A stretch of 33,463 nt of DNA from the IMG/VR virus record IMGVR_UViG_3300032296_000894, positions 1-33,463 of that record; one strand, written 5' to 3'. The notes beneath the pieces are model-generated. The model was not told the origin of the DNA, ran no database searches, and saw nothing but the letters and a program-made list of their open reading frames with translations. Origin of the DNA: a virus. The translations under genes were made by a program, and so were the position numbers. This document shows, one piece after another, positions 24,650 through 30,972 of this stretch; position 1 is the first letter of the stretch; every line of letters starts with the position of its first letter.

Positions 24650-25140
24650 CTTATCCCATTATTGAACTAGAACGGTGGGAGTATGACTTGGTAAACCTTG
24701 TCGGCGCTCGACGCTGCTCGGCAAGGTGGGATAGCCAAGACGCCTTACACTACGACCCGAAGCGCATGGAAGACGACCGCACGGCGCAGGTGGCTGCGTG
24801 TGCAGCAGAGTTGGCCGTAGCCAAGTACACCAACCGCTATTGGCACGCCCATGTGTGGGACGCCCGCGATCACCAACTCTATAAGGATTGGCCTGACGTT
24901 GGCAGGAACATTGAGGTTCGTCGCGTGCGAACCAGTAACACTGCCGCTGTGCGACAACACCAGATCGGTAAAGGCTTGGTGTTGTTCGTCGCCAAGCCCG
25001 TCATGCCAGAGATACGAGCCGTCGAGATTCTCGGTTGGTTGCCGCATGACTTGGCATGGGAAAAGGCGACACCTTCTGACTATTCAGAAACCACACGAGT
25101 TATTTCCCCTCAACACCTACGATTGGAGAAATATCCATGA
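24646..25140 (+). CDS. Unknown protein with nuclease-like pattern
   Basis: The 164-residue product starts at the ATG overlapping the previous stop. The pattern ACAAELAVAKYTN near 53-65, DVGRNIEVRRVRT near 85-97 and a GLVLFVAKP strand resemble the core of PD-(D/E)XK-fold nucleases (an acidic residue, then an E-x-(K/R) pair), here with Arg in place of Lys. It may be an endonuclease or an inactive relative. The gene is in the recombination operon and overlaps the next gene by four bases. No sure assignment can be made. Confidence 0.5.
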   Translation: MTYPIIELERWEYDLVNLVGARRCSARWDSQDALHYDPKRMEDDRTAQVAACAAELAVAKYTNRYWHAHVWDARDHQLYKDWPDVGRNIEVRRVRTSNTAAVRQHQIGKGLVLFVAKPVMPEIRAVEILGWLPHDLAWEKATPSDYSETTRVISPQHLRLEKYP

Positions 25141-25412
25141 TTAGTCATCTCGCCAAACGTCCGAGCGACGTAGATCGGCCATCAACAGATGACTCGGGCT
25201 ACCGCCGACTGTGGTCTGCCGTGCTGTGGCAGGCGATTAAAGACGCAGACAACGCCGATGGCCGAGGCGCTGCGTTTCATTGGATTTTTTCACGTCGTGA
25301 TGACGCTGGGTCGATGCGCTGGATTTGCGACATGCTCGACTTTGACTACAACAAGTTGCAGTCGTTGTGCATGACCCGCGATGGCCGTAAAAAAATCTTA
25401 GGGAGAGTGTGA
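25137..25412 (+). CDS. Conserved-looking small phage protein
   Basis: The 91-residue product has the pattern RRLWSAVLWQAIKDADNADG, with AAFHWIFSRRDDAGSMRWIC and DMLDFDYNKLQ near the end. W..VL..A..DA.......A..WI.S......S..WIC..L seems a family signature among phage early genes, but its function is unknown. It overlaps its neighbours by four bases upstream and one base downstream. A regulatory or DNA-linked role would be a guess. Confidence 0.55.
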   Translation: MISHLAKRPSDVDRPSTDDSGYRRLWSAVLWQAIKDADNADGRGAAFHWIFSRRDDAGSMRWICDMLDFDYNKLQSLCMTRDGRKKILGRV

Positions 25413-25744
25413 TGTTGAAGAAAACGATATTGATTGGTTTGATGGTTTCGGTTCCGGCTCAGGCTGGAGTGTTCGCTACGGCAGATAACGCGCCGAAGTT
25501 TGGCGGCAAGACAGTGCTGACAACCGATCCGTGTGTGCTGAAGATTGATGCCAACCAATTTGGCACTAGCAAGGCAAACCTTGATGGCTTGCAGCGTGCG
25601 TTCTATTACACCAAAGACGGTGAGACGAACGAAGGCTGCTGGAAGCATGAGTACGGCTCTGTGCTGCTGGTGTGGCCGAGCGAGAACATCATGCGCCGCC
25701 GACCGATTGCGAACTTTGACCTGAGCCAGCGAGGGTGGCAGTGA
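25412..25744 (+). CDS. Exported small protein with signal peptide
   Basis: I start this at the ATG that overlaps the previous stop by one base (TGATG), with GGGAGAG a few bases upstream, giving 110 residues. The N-terminus MLKKTILIGLMVSVPAQAG is a classic signal peptide with AQA before the cut. The mature part of about 92 residues has two Cys residues that could form a disulfide (TDPCVLKID and NEGCWKHE). A periplasmic product is odd within a recombination operon. It could act in superinfection exclusion or envelope modification, but no family is recognised. Confidence 0.6.
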   Translation: MLKKTILIGLMVSVPAQAGVFATADNAPKFGGKTVLTTDPCVLKIDANQFGTSKANLDGLQRAFYYTKDGETNEGCWKHEYGSVLLVWPSENIMRRRPIANFDLSQRGWQ

Positions 25745-26355
25745 TGGAGCAAAGGACAACAGAATGGCACACCGCCCGTCTGGGCAAGGTAACTGCCTCG
25801 AAGGTGTCTGACGTAGTGGCACGCACGAAGAGTGGCTATGCCGCTACTCGCGCAAACTACATGGCGCAGTTGGTATGCGAACGCTTAACCGGCAAGCCAA
25901 CGGAAGGTTTTTCTACAGCAGCGATGGAGTGGGGTGTAGAGCAGGAAGCCGCAGCGCGTGACGCTTACAGCGCCAAGGTTGGCGAACTCGTCACAGAGGT
26001 CGGCTTTATCAACCACCCTGCAATCGAGATGGCAGGAGCCAGCCCTGACGGACTGGTAGGCGTAAACGGCTGCGTTGAAATTAAATGCCCCTCAACTGCC
26101 ACGCATATTGAGTACCTTTTTGAGCGCGACCCGCCGCAAAAATATTTTTATCAGATGCAATGGCAAATGGCTTGCACGGGTACGGACTGGTGCGATTGGG
26201 TTTCATACGATCCTCGCATGCCCGAGGAGTTACAACTGCTGGTGCTGCGTATCCCAAGGGATACAGACTGCATCACCCTTTTGGAGAAAGAGGTATTTGA
26301 TTTTTTGGCTGAGTTGGATGCTAAAGTTTCTAAACTGAAGGAGATGACCCTGTGA
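25744..26355 (+). CDS. YqaJ-like/lambda-exonuclease family nuclease
   Basis: The ATG overlaps the previous stop, giving 203 residues. MEQRTTEWHTARLGKVTASK with SDVV is the usual YqaJ opener; GVEQEAAARDAY follows at about 64-75. The catalytic core is AGASPDGLVGVNGCVEIKCP (D102, E112, K114), with Q139 in YQMQWQMACTG. It would resect one strand of double-stranded DNA to give the single strands used by ERF. Together these two genes make a complete phage recombination pair. Confidence 0.88.
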   Translation: MEQRTTEWHTARLGKVTASKVSDVVARTKSGYAATRANYMAQLVCERLTGKPTEGFSTAAMEWGVEQEAAARDAYSAKVGELVTEVGFINHPAIEMAGASPDGLVGVNGCVEIKCPSTATHIEYLFERDPPQKYFYQMQWQMACTGTDWCDWVSYDPRMPEELQLLVLRIPRDTDCITLLEKEVFDFLAELDAKVSKLKEMTL

Positions 26356-26624
26356 ACTATGACAATACCAATCGTGGCGTGCTGTTTCCGAACGACAAGA
26401 AGGGCAACGAAAAGCGCCCGGACTTCACTGGCGACCTAAACGTGGGCGGCACGGAGTACAAACTGTCTGCGTGGAAGAAAGCCTCAAAGGCTGGTAACAA
26501 TTTTTTGTCCATTAGCGTCCAGTTGAAGGAAGGCCAGCAAAGGCCGCAGAAGCCTGCGCCTGCTGCGGGGCTGACTGAGGACAACTGGTCAAAGGCTGAC
26601 CTCAACGATCCGTTGGGCTTCTAA
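26352..26624 (+). CDS. DUF736-like small protein, possible ssDNA-binding
   Basis: The GTG start overlaps the previous stop by four bases. The 90-residue product has NRGVLFPNDKKGNEKRPDFT, then GDLNVGGTEYKLSAWKKAS and NNFLSISVQLKEG, with an acidic end. This resembles DUF736-type proteins (N.G.LF....K.....P.F.G...V.G.EY...AWKK.S..G..FLS), which probably have an OB-like fold. Placed beside an annealing protein and an exonuclease, it may bind single-stranded DNA, but that is inference. Confidence 0.6.
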   Translation: MNYDNTNRGVLFPNDKKGNEKRPDFTGDLNVGGTEYKLSAWKKASKAGNNFLSISVQLKEGQQRPQKPAPAAGLTEDNWSKADLNDPLGF

Positions 26625-26944
26625 TGATTAGCGAAGAAAGAGCCGAGAAAGCGCTGCGGTACCTCGTCGATACAGACGAGCCGTGTGCGCTGGCAAAGGC
26701 TGAGATGGAGCGTGCTGAGTATGGATGGAAGGCGACCCGTGAGGCCGTCTTTACCCATGCTGAGGGTACGGTGGCGGAGCGGCAAGCGATTGCCGCGACC
26801 CACCACGCCACCAAAGAGGCGCATGAGCGATACTGTGCGGCTGTGGCGCTGTACTCGAAGATGGCGAATAAGCGCGAGACTGAGCGGATCGTCCTCGACA
26901 CTTGGCGCACCATCTCGGCTAACCGACGAATGGGCAGTCCATAA
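26624..26944 (+). CDS. Helical protein ending the recombination operon
   Basis: The ATG overlaps the previous stop by one base. The 106-residue protein is helical and charged: EERAEKALRYLVDTDEPCAL, then AKAEMERAEYGWKATREAVF and TVAERQAIAATHHATKEAHE. It looks like a conserved early protein of unknown role found next to exonuclease/annealing genes. A hairpin follows its stop at once. Confidence 0.55.
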   Translation: MISEERAEKALRYLVDTDEPCALAKAEMERAEYGWKATREAVFTHAEGTVAERQAIAATHHATKEAHERYCAAVALYSKMANKRETERIVLDTWRTISANRRMGSP

Positions 26945-26970
26945 AAAAAGCCCCACGGTGAGGTGGGGCT
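26943..26970 (-). terminator. Intrinsic terminator acting on leftward transcription
   Basis: AGCCCCAC-N6-GTGGGGCT is a perfect 8-bp stem. Its T-run (seven T) follows on the minus strand, so by its layout it stops leftward RNA. No T-run follows on the plus strand, so any effect on rightward transcription would be weaker. Confidence 0.7.
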
Positions 26971-26991
26971 GAAGTCTCTCTAGGAGAAGTA

Positions 26992-27017
26992 CACGGAGAA
27001 AATCGCAATGCTCCGTG
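26992..27017 (+). promoter_or_regulatory. Hairpin that sequesters a ribosome binding site
   Basis: CACGGAG pairs perfectly with CTCCGTG across a 12-base loop. The stem holds the GGAG of a 14-codon leader reading frame, and the loop holds its ATG. It lies just upstream of the helicase gene and could gate translation. Confidence 0.4.
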
Positions 27018-27052
27018 AGAATAGCAGATTAGTGGGGTTATGCAATGGATGA
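27008..27052 (+). CDS. Possible 14-residue leader peptide before the helicase
   Basis: A short frame with GGAG nine bases upstream encodes MLRENSRLVGLCNG. Its stop falls within the first codons of the helicase gene, so translation of one could couple to the other. There is no other support that it is translated. Confidence 0.25.
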   Translation: MLRENSRLVGLCNG

Positions 27053-28370
27053 ATACGAAAGTCTCGCGGATGGTGATGTATCGCAGTTGGCACCGGCTGA
27101 CTGGTTTAAACGATTCGTTTACGTTGCCGAGGGCGACCTGTTTTTCGATGTAAAGACGCATCAGGATTATTCCCGGCAGACGTTTAACGCCCTGTTTCGG
27201 GGCACGCCGTGCTACTCAGTACACAACAAGGCTAGACGCATCGAGGCGGCTACCTTCTTTGATGAGAACCGTGCGGCCATGGGTAGTTACGTCGCTAACG
27301 CCCTGACCTATGCGCCGGGTGAAACCGAGTTGCTAAAGAAAGCCGGGGTGGGCTACGTCAACAAGTGGAAGGACTCACGGCCAGCCGCACAGAGCGCGGA
27401 CGTAACGCTGTGGCTGAACCACTTGCATCGGATGATTCCTGCCGACTTTGAGCGCGAACACGTTTTGAACGTGATGGCGTACAAGCGGCAGAACCCACAG
27501 CGCAAGATCAACCACGCCGTGCTGCACACCGGGCTACCGGGTGGCGGTAAGGACACGCTCTGGGCGCCCTTCCTATGGTCTATTGGCGGCGGTTCGCTAA
27601 AGAACATAGCCGTGGCTAGGGCTGAAGAAGTCGCCGGTTCGTGGGGCTATACCTACGAGTCCGAGGTGATCGTGCTAAATGAGATTCGTTATCGAAAAGG
27701 CGATGACCGCCGAGCGATGGAAAATAACCTCAAACCCGTGATCGCTGCGCCGCCCGAGTTGCTGCTGGTCAATAAGAAACAACAGCACCCGTACTATGTG
27801 GTCAACAGGCTCTTCGTTCTGGCTTTCAGTAACGACCGAGCGCCTATCACGATCCCGGCTGACGATAGACGCTGGTTCGTGGTGTGGTCGGTAGCGCCAC
27901 GCCTACCAGACGATGAAGCCGCAAGGCTCTGGGATTGGTACGGCAAGGGCGGGTTTGAGGCTGTGGCCGGTTATCTGGATGCGCGAGACGTTAGCGCGTT
28001 CAATCCCGGAGCCGTGCCGCCATTGACCGATGCGAAATTGGCGATGGTCGATCTTGGCATGAGCGGCGGCGAGGCATTTATCTGTGACATGGTTCGGCAA
28101 CGTCGCGGAGTCTTTGCCAGAGGCGTTATAGGGTCGCCGTGGTCAGAGGTGCTGTCTGGTATTGCCGCAGGTACGGACGGCCATAAGCCCTCCAGAGAGA
28201 CGTTATTTGTGGCACTACGGGAGAGCGGCTGGAAGGACATTGGCCGAGTTATGAGCCGCGAATATCAGACCCCGAAACACCTCTGGGTGGCTCCCGAGTT
28301 GGCCGACCGTAGCAAGTCCGATATCAGGGCGATGCTTGAAGGCAAACCAGACTTGCAGATGGTGAAATAA
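27045..28370 (+). CDS. Superfamily 3 helicase (DUF5906-type replicative helicase)
   Basis: The 441-residue protein has a Walker A motif GLPGGGKDT (163-171), Walker B EVIVLNE (207-213), an FSND sensor (261-264) and DDRRWFVV with the likely Arg finger (R275/R276). Order and spacing fit the SF3/DUF5906 helicases of phage primase-helicases. The N-terminal 130 residues (FVYVAEGDLFFDVKT, then SRQTFNALFRGTPC) match the region just before the helicase in such proteins, but no primase (AEP or Toprim) motif is present, so it is the helicase part only. It is probably the replicative helicase of this phage. A GGGG site eight bases upstream serves the start. Confidence 0.82.
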   Translation: MDEYESLADGDVSQLAPADWFKRFVYVAEGDLFFDVKTHQDYSRQTFNALFRGTPCYSVHNKARRIEAATFFDENRAAMGSYVANALTYAPGETELLKKAGVGYVNKWKDSRPAAQSADVTLWLNHLHRMIPADFEREHVLNVMAYKRQNPQRKINHAVLHTGLPGGGKDTLWAPFLWSIGGGSLKNIAVARAEEVAGSWGYTYESEVIVLNEIRYRKGDDRRAMENNLKPVIAAPPELLLVNKKQQHPYYVVNRLFVLAFSNDRAPITIPADDRRWFVVWSVAPRLPDDEAARLWDWYGKGGFEAVAGYLDARDVSAFNPGAVPPLTDAKLAMVDLGMSGGEAFICDMVRQRRGVFARGVIGSPWSEVLSGIAAGTDGHKPSRETLFVALRESGWKDIGRVMSREYQTPKHLWVAPELADRSKSDIRAMLEGKPDLQMVK

Positions 28371-28388
28371 AGGGGGCTTGCGCCCCCT
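28371..28388. terminator. Hairpin between convergent operons
   Basis: AGGGGGC-TTGC-GCCCCCT follows the helicase stop directly. Its T-run is weak in both directions, so it is probably a hairpin terminator of limited strength or an mRNA 3' end. It sits where the rightward helicase transcript meets the leftward small-gene block. Confidence 0.6.
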
Positions 28389-28391
28389 CGT

Positions 28392-28454
28392 TCAATCGTC
28401 GAACAATATCGACGCAAGTACCGTCAAGGCGACGGCGATCAAGAATCCCGCCAT
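28392..28454 (-). CDS. 20-residue membrane micropeptide
   Basis: The frame encodes MAGFLIAVALTVLASILFDD, a single hydrophobic helix with an acidic end. A GAGGG site lies eight bases before the ATG. It is the last frame of the leftward small-gene block, ahead of the hairpin at 28371. Phages often make such tiny membrane proteins, but the only evidence here is composition, the ribosome binding site and position. Confidence 0.45.
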   Translation of the reverse strand: MAGFLIAVALTVLASILFDD

Positions 28455-28472
28455 AAGTTAGCCCTCGCGGTA

Positions 28473-28553
28473 TCAATGCAGCGCGACAGATACGTTATCC
28501 AGTACCGGCGGGTGCAACGGGTTAGCCGTGGATAGGTTGGCTGCAACCCCCAT
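28473..28553 (-). CDS. Possible 26-residue peptide
   Basis: A short frame between two better supported ones encodes MGVAANLSTANPLHPPVLDN followed by VSVALH. No clear ribosome binding site is present. It fills the space between 28570 and 28454 in the same direction as its neighbours. Treat as tentative. Confidence 0.25.
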   Translation of the reverse strand: MGVAANLSTANPLHPPVLDNVSVALH

Positions 28554-28569
28554 CGTTCGTGAAACTCAG

Positions 28570-28779
28570 TCACGGCCTACCCTCCAACGCTCGGCGCACT
28601 TCCTCCACAAAAGGCGCGAGTTCTCTCACGGTTAAGTCATCGTCCCACGCGCTGATAAACGCCCGCACAGCCGTTTGGAGCCGCGCAGCGTCAGGGGGTG
28701 CGCGGTAGGTGAGGGGTGTATCGTCCTCGGCAAACATAGCCTCTAGTTCTTGTAGGGTGGGTATGTGTGGCTTTTCCAT
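28570..28779 (-). CDS. Small acidic helical protein
   Basis: This 69-residue protein has a polar N-terminus (PTLQELEAMFAEDDTPLTY) and a helical second half (ARLQTAVRAFISAWDDDLTV, then ELAPFVEEVRRALEG). I do not recognise the family. It starts four bases after the stop of the next upstream gene, with GGTGAG before the ATG. In this block such proteins are probably early regulators or host-modifying factors. Confidence 0.55.
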   Translation of the reverse strand: MEKPHIPTLQELEAMFAEDDTPLTYRAPPDAARLQTAVRAFISAWDDDLTVRELAPFVEEVRRALEGRP

Positions 28780-28783
28780 AGGC

Positions 28784-28912
28784 TCACCAATAGTTAGACA
28801 ATGGGTGCTGTGCGCGGCTAGAGCGGACGTTTGGCGGCGGCACTTCCCGCCAGTCGATCAAGCCACGGCCAAACCACCTAGTCAGTTTGCGCCAGAGTTT
28901 ATAGCAAGACAT
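28784..28912 (-). CDS. 42-residue basic protein
   Basis: The internal ATG has a GGAGG site four bases upstream and yields MSCYKLWRKLTRWFGRGLID, then WREVPPPNVRSSRAQHPLSN and a YW end. The start overlaps the upstream HTH gene by 14 bases, and the stop is four bases before the next start. An amphipathic, Trp/Arg/Leu-rich N-terminus could contact membranes or nucleic acid. The only support is spacing, the ribosome binding site and composition. Confidence 0.5.
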   Translation of the reverse strand: MSCYKLWRKLTRWFGRGLIDWREVPPPNVRSSRAQHPLSNYW

Positions 28913-29108
28913 AAGGCCTCCGCAGTTGGTAACGGGCGTATCGCTTGCCGTTTTTAGTTTCGTTAATGCACTCGATGTCCATACCCTCACGGCGGAGGTC
29001 GGCAATCCGAGCGGCAAGGCGGAAACAGCCGTAATCCTGGAGCGCGTCCAGAGGGGTAAGCGACCGCCCTAAAATCAGGGCGGCGCGTATCTGATCAGTC
29101 TGCGACAT
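28899..29108 (-). CDS. Small winged-helix/HTH-like regulator
   Basis: The 69-residue protein reads SQTDQIRAALILGRSLTPLD, ALQDYGCFRLAARIADLRRE, then GMDIECINETKNGKRYARYQ. This is the common small wHTH of phages and mobile elements: QI...L..G..LTPLDAL...G..RLA.RI.DLR.EG..I, with a wing at the end. It probably binds DNA and regulates this block or host genes. It has a GGAG site nine bases before the ATG and overlaps the neighbour upstream by 14 bases. Confidence 0.7.
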   Translation of the reverse strand: MSQTDQIRAALILGRSLTPLDALQDYGCFRLAARIADLRREGMDIECINETKNGKRYARYQLRRPYVLL

Positions 29109-29280
29109 CTAGGGGGTCTCCTACGTTGACCTCTTCTACTTCCCAATCAAGGGTGGAACAAGCCACATGACCGGCTTTCACGATAGATAGGGCTATCTCT
29201 GCGGCTTCGTCCTCATCCCTTGCGCCTACGCTCACAACCTCTTGCACGGTCGCATATAGCACTACGTCAAAGTACTTCAT
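29095..29280 (-). CDS. Small acidic protein
   Basis: This 61-residue protein begins MKYFDVVLYATVQEVVSVGA and continues RDEDEAAEIALSIVKAGHVA with an acidic end. The VV.V.A.DEDEAA..A pattern is shared by small phage proteins with a beta-alpha fold. It overlaps its upstream neighbour by four bases and has a GGAGG site. Function unknown; DNA mimicry is a possibility because of its acidity, but that is speculation. Confidence 0.6.
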   Translation of the reverse strand: MKYFDVVLYATVQEVVSVGARDEDEAAEIALSIVKAGHVACSTLDWEVEEVNVGDPLDVAD

Positions 29281-29462
29281 GCGATAACCTCCGCGCCGTC
29301 CGAGTCAATACGGACGCGCTCGACGGGTTCGTCGGTAACGTCGAACACTTCCCACCCTGTCACCTCGCTTCCGATTAGTTCGTCAAATCCCCACTTTGCA
29401 GGGTGGTATACGTCCTCGTCTTCGTCAATTTCTAGATGAATTATGACAGCGTACTTTTTCAT
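29277..29462 (-). CDS. Small acidic protein
   Basis: The 61-residue product MKKYAVIIHLEIDEDEDVYH, then PAKWGFDELIGSEVTGWEVF is strongly acidic, with mixed alpha/beta layout. Its start resembles that of the neighbour (MKYFDVV and MKKYAVI), so the two may be paralogues. It is preceded by GGGGAGG and overlaps the upstream gene by four bases. Function unknown. Confidence 0.6.
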   Translation of the reverse strand: MKKYAVIIHLEIDEDEDVYHPAKWGFDELIGSEVTGWEVFDVTDEPVERVRIDSDGAEVIA

Positions 29463-29665
29463 AAAGCCTCCCCGCTAGCCTTAGCGATAGCGGCTCGAAC
29501 CTCTGCAAGCGTTTCCCATGCGGGGTGTTCTCGCTCGGGGTCGTACTCCGGCAGGATGCCCTCAAGGTCGGCAAGCGCACAGCGGCAAGCGTCCAGAAGG
29601 TCAGGCGCGGCAGATAGTAGGTCGCCCGTGTACTTACCACGCGCTCCGATAACTTCGATTTTCAT
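29459..29665 (-). CDS. Small helical protein with Cys pair
   Basis: The 68-residue product is MKIEVIGARGKYTGDLLSAA, then PDLLDACRCALADLEGILPE and AWETLAEVRAAIAKASGEAL. GD.L.AAPDLL.AC..AL.DLE is a familiar pattern of small phage proteins of unknown role. It has an AGGAGG site and overlaps the upstream gene by four bases. Confidence 0.65.
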   Translation of the reverse strand: MKIEVIGARGKYTGDLLSAAPDLLDACRCALADLEGILPEYDPEREHPAWETLAEVRAAIAKASGEAL

Positions 29666-29961
29666 GCGGCCTCCTGCTTGATGGCGTCCAACATATGCTC
29701 GGCAATCTCTCGCCAGTTAACGTCAGACAGGAAAGCGCGGGCATAGTCAGCGGCTAACCCCTCGACGGTAGCGCACTCGAACAACACTTGATCGGCGTAG
29801 TCAGACAGGCCGTCAGCCAATGCGTCGATATCGTCAGCGTCAAAGCCTGAGAAATAGTCAGAGGGGTCGAACCCGTCGAATATCTCCAGATTGACGCGCC
29901 ATGTAGCGTAATTAGTCCATCCGTTGTAACGGTTGTCGGTGTCGTTGATTGTGTATCCCAT
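29662..29961 (-). CDS. Conserved small phage protein (NGWTNYATW family)
   Basis: I start this at the ATG with CACGGAG upstream, giving 99 residues. RYNGWTNYATWRVNLEIFDG is the hallmark of a widespread phage family (DUF7249-like), here followed by an acidic helical part (DADDIDALADGLSDYADQVL) and a helical end. Function unknown. It overlaps the downstream gene by four bases. Confidence 0.7.
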   Translation of the reverse strand: MGYTINDTDNRYNGWTNYATWRVNLEIFDGFDPSDYFSGFDADDIDALADGLSDYADQVLFECATVEGLAADYARAFLSDVNWREIAEHMLDAIKQEAA

Positions 29962-29983
29962 GATTGTTCTCCGTGTTTGGTTA

Positions 29984-30124
29984 TTAATTGCGGCAGTAGT
30001 CGATAAGGGCGGCGATACCGGCAACGGTTATGCCACCGGCTCCGAGTGTAAATGAATCTATGACAATGGCAACACAAGCGAGGGTGAAGCCGACAAAAAC
30101 GATGGAGTTAAGGAAGCGGGTCAT
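29984..30124 (-). CDS. 46-residue membrane protein
   Basis: The frame gives MTRFLNSIVFVGFTLACVAI, then VIDSFTLGAGGITVAGIAAL and IDYCRN, two hydrophobic segments split by a Gly-rich turn. The ATG overlaps the upstream stop (ATGA) with GGAG eight bases before it. It is too short for standard length cut-offs but fits perfectly between its neighbours. A membrane role is likely, function unknown. Confidence 0.6.
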   Translation of the reverse strand: MTRFLNSIVFVGFTLACVAIVIDSFTLGAGGITVAGIAALIDYCRN

Positions 30125-30357
30125 TTTGCAGACTCCATATAAGCGCTAAGGGTGGCGGTGAAGTGAGCGTCAAAGTCAGCGAATGACTCAGGATTGTTCA
30201 GAGACTTTCGCCAATGGATGCGAGCACGCTCGATCTTTAGCGGTAATTGGTCGATGGTGAGGCTTCCATCCTCTACCTGCTCGATGAGGTAGTTAGCCTC
30301 ACACAAAGCCTCTTCTTTTTCATAATCGTATGTCCCGGTGAAGTCTGTGGTTTGCAT
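30121..30357 (-). CDS. Small acidic helical protein
   Basis: The 78-residue product MQTTDFTGTYDYEKEEALCE, then ANYLIEQVEDGSLTIDQLPL and ERARIHWRKSLNNPESFADF has a helical, acidic layout. An ACGGAGCATCTAGCC leader, nearly the same as that of the gene at 30641, lies right before its ATG. Function unknown. Confidence 0.6.
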   Translation of the reverse strand: MQTTDFTGTYDYEKEEALCEANYLIEQVEDGSLTIDQLPLKIERARIHWRKSLNNPESFADFDAHFTATLSAYMESAK

Positions 30358-30374
30358 GGCTAGATGCTCCGTAA

Positions 30375-30641
30375 TTAAAAGTTAAACAGCGAGCGCAAGC
30401 CGGTAACGTCTGCGTCTTTGCTCTTAGCGTTGCGGAATTGCATCTCAGCAACTGAGCCGCACTTCACGCCGTTATCGGTTTCGTAAAAGCAAACTCGATC
30501 AGCAAGTTTGCGGCCTACGGTGTAGTAACTACCGAAACAGTAAACACGCTTGCCCTCAGCCTTCAGCGCTTGGCTGATGTGGTAGGCGCTGAGGCCTCTG
30601 TCAATCATGGCTTGAATCTTTCTAATGGTCTGGATGCTCAT
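30375..30641 (-). CDS. Small HTH-like protein
   Basis: I start this at the ATG with ACACGGAG nine bases before, giving 88 residues. The first half (SIQTIRKIQAMIDRGLSAYH, then ISQALKAEGKRVYCFGSYY) looks like a small helix-turn-helix. The rest (ETDNGVKCGSVAEMQFRNAK) is mixed. A regulatory role is likely but unproved. Two hairpins lie in its 5' leader. Confidence 0.55.
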   Translation of the reverse strand: MSIQTIRKIQAMIDRGLSAYHISQALKAEGKRVYCFGSYYTVGRKLADRVCFYETDNGVKCGSVAEMQFRNAKSKDADVTGLRSLFNF

Positions 30642-30675
30642 GGCTAGTTGCTCCGTGTTAGTTGGTCTCGTCAGT

Positions 30676-30708
30676 AGCGGCATTACCGCTAGACTGCCTC
30701 TCGGCAGT
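30676..30708 (-). promoter_or_regulatory. Two tandem hairpins in a 5' leader
   Basis: ACTGCC-N4-GGCAGT (30693-30708) and AGCGG-N5-CCGCT (30676-30690) are adjacent stem-loops between the first and second genes of the leftward block. They lack strong T-runs, so they may slow or process the transcript rather than end it. Confidence 0.4.
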
Positions 30709-30714
30709 TTCGAC

Positions 30715-30945
30715 CTAGTCCGCTAACCGTCGCCCGAGGTTGTCGTAGTAGGTTGACTCACCTTTGGCATAAGCGCCCATGTTGCCGACAAGCCTACGGA
30801 TGTTTTCTGCGGTTACATCTATATCCATTCCGCAAATTTCAAACTCGTCATTTAATATGGCGCGACCTTCGGTTACCGCTTGCTTCAAGGTTGCATAAGC
30901 GCCTAACGAAATGCCTTCGAAACTTTCGACTACGTAAAACCTCAT
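30715..30945 (-). CDS. Small protein at the start of the leftward block
   Basis: The 76-residue product MRFYVVESFEGISLGAYATL, then KQAVTEGRAILNDEFEICGM and DIDVTAENIRRLVGNMGAYA has a mixed alpha/beta layout of unknown family. ACACGGAG sits eight bases before the ATG. A TTTACA-N17-TAGGCT promoter-like pair lies just upstream, so this is probably the first gene of the operon. Confidence 0.6.
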   Translation of the reverse strand: MRFYVVESFEGISLGAYATLKQAVTEGRAILNDEFEICGMDIDVTAENIRRLVGNMGAYAKGESTYYDNLGRRLAD

Positions 30946-30972
30946 TTCTATGTCTCCGTGTTTGTTGTCAAC

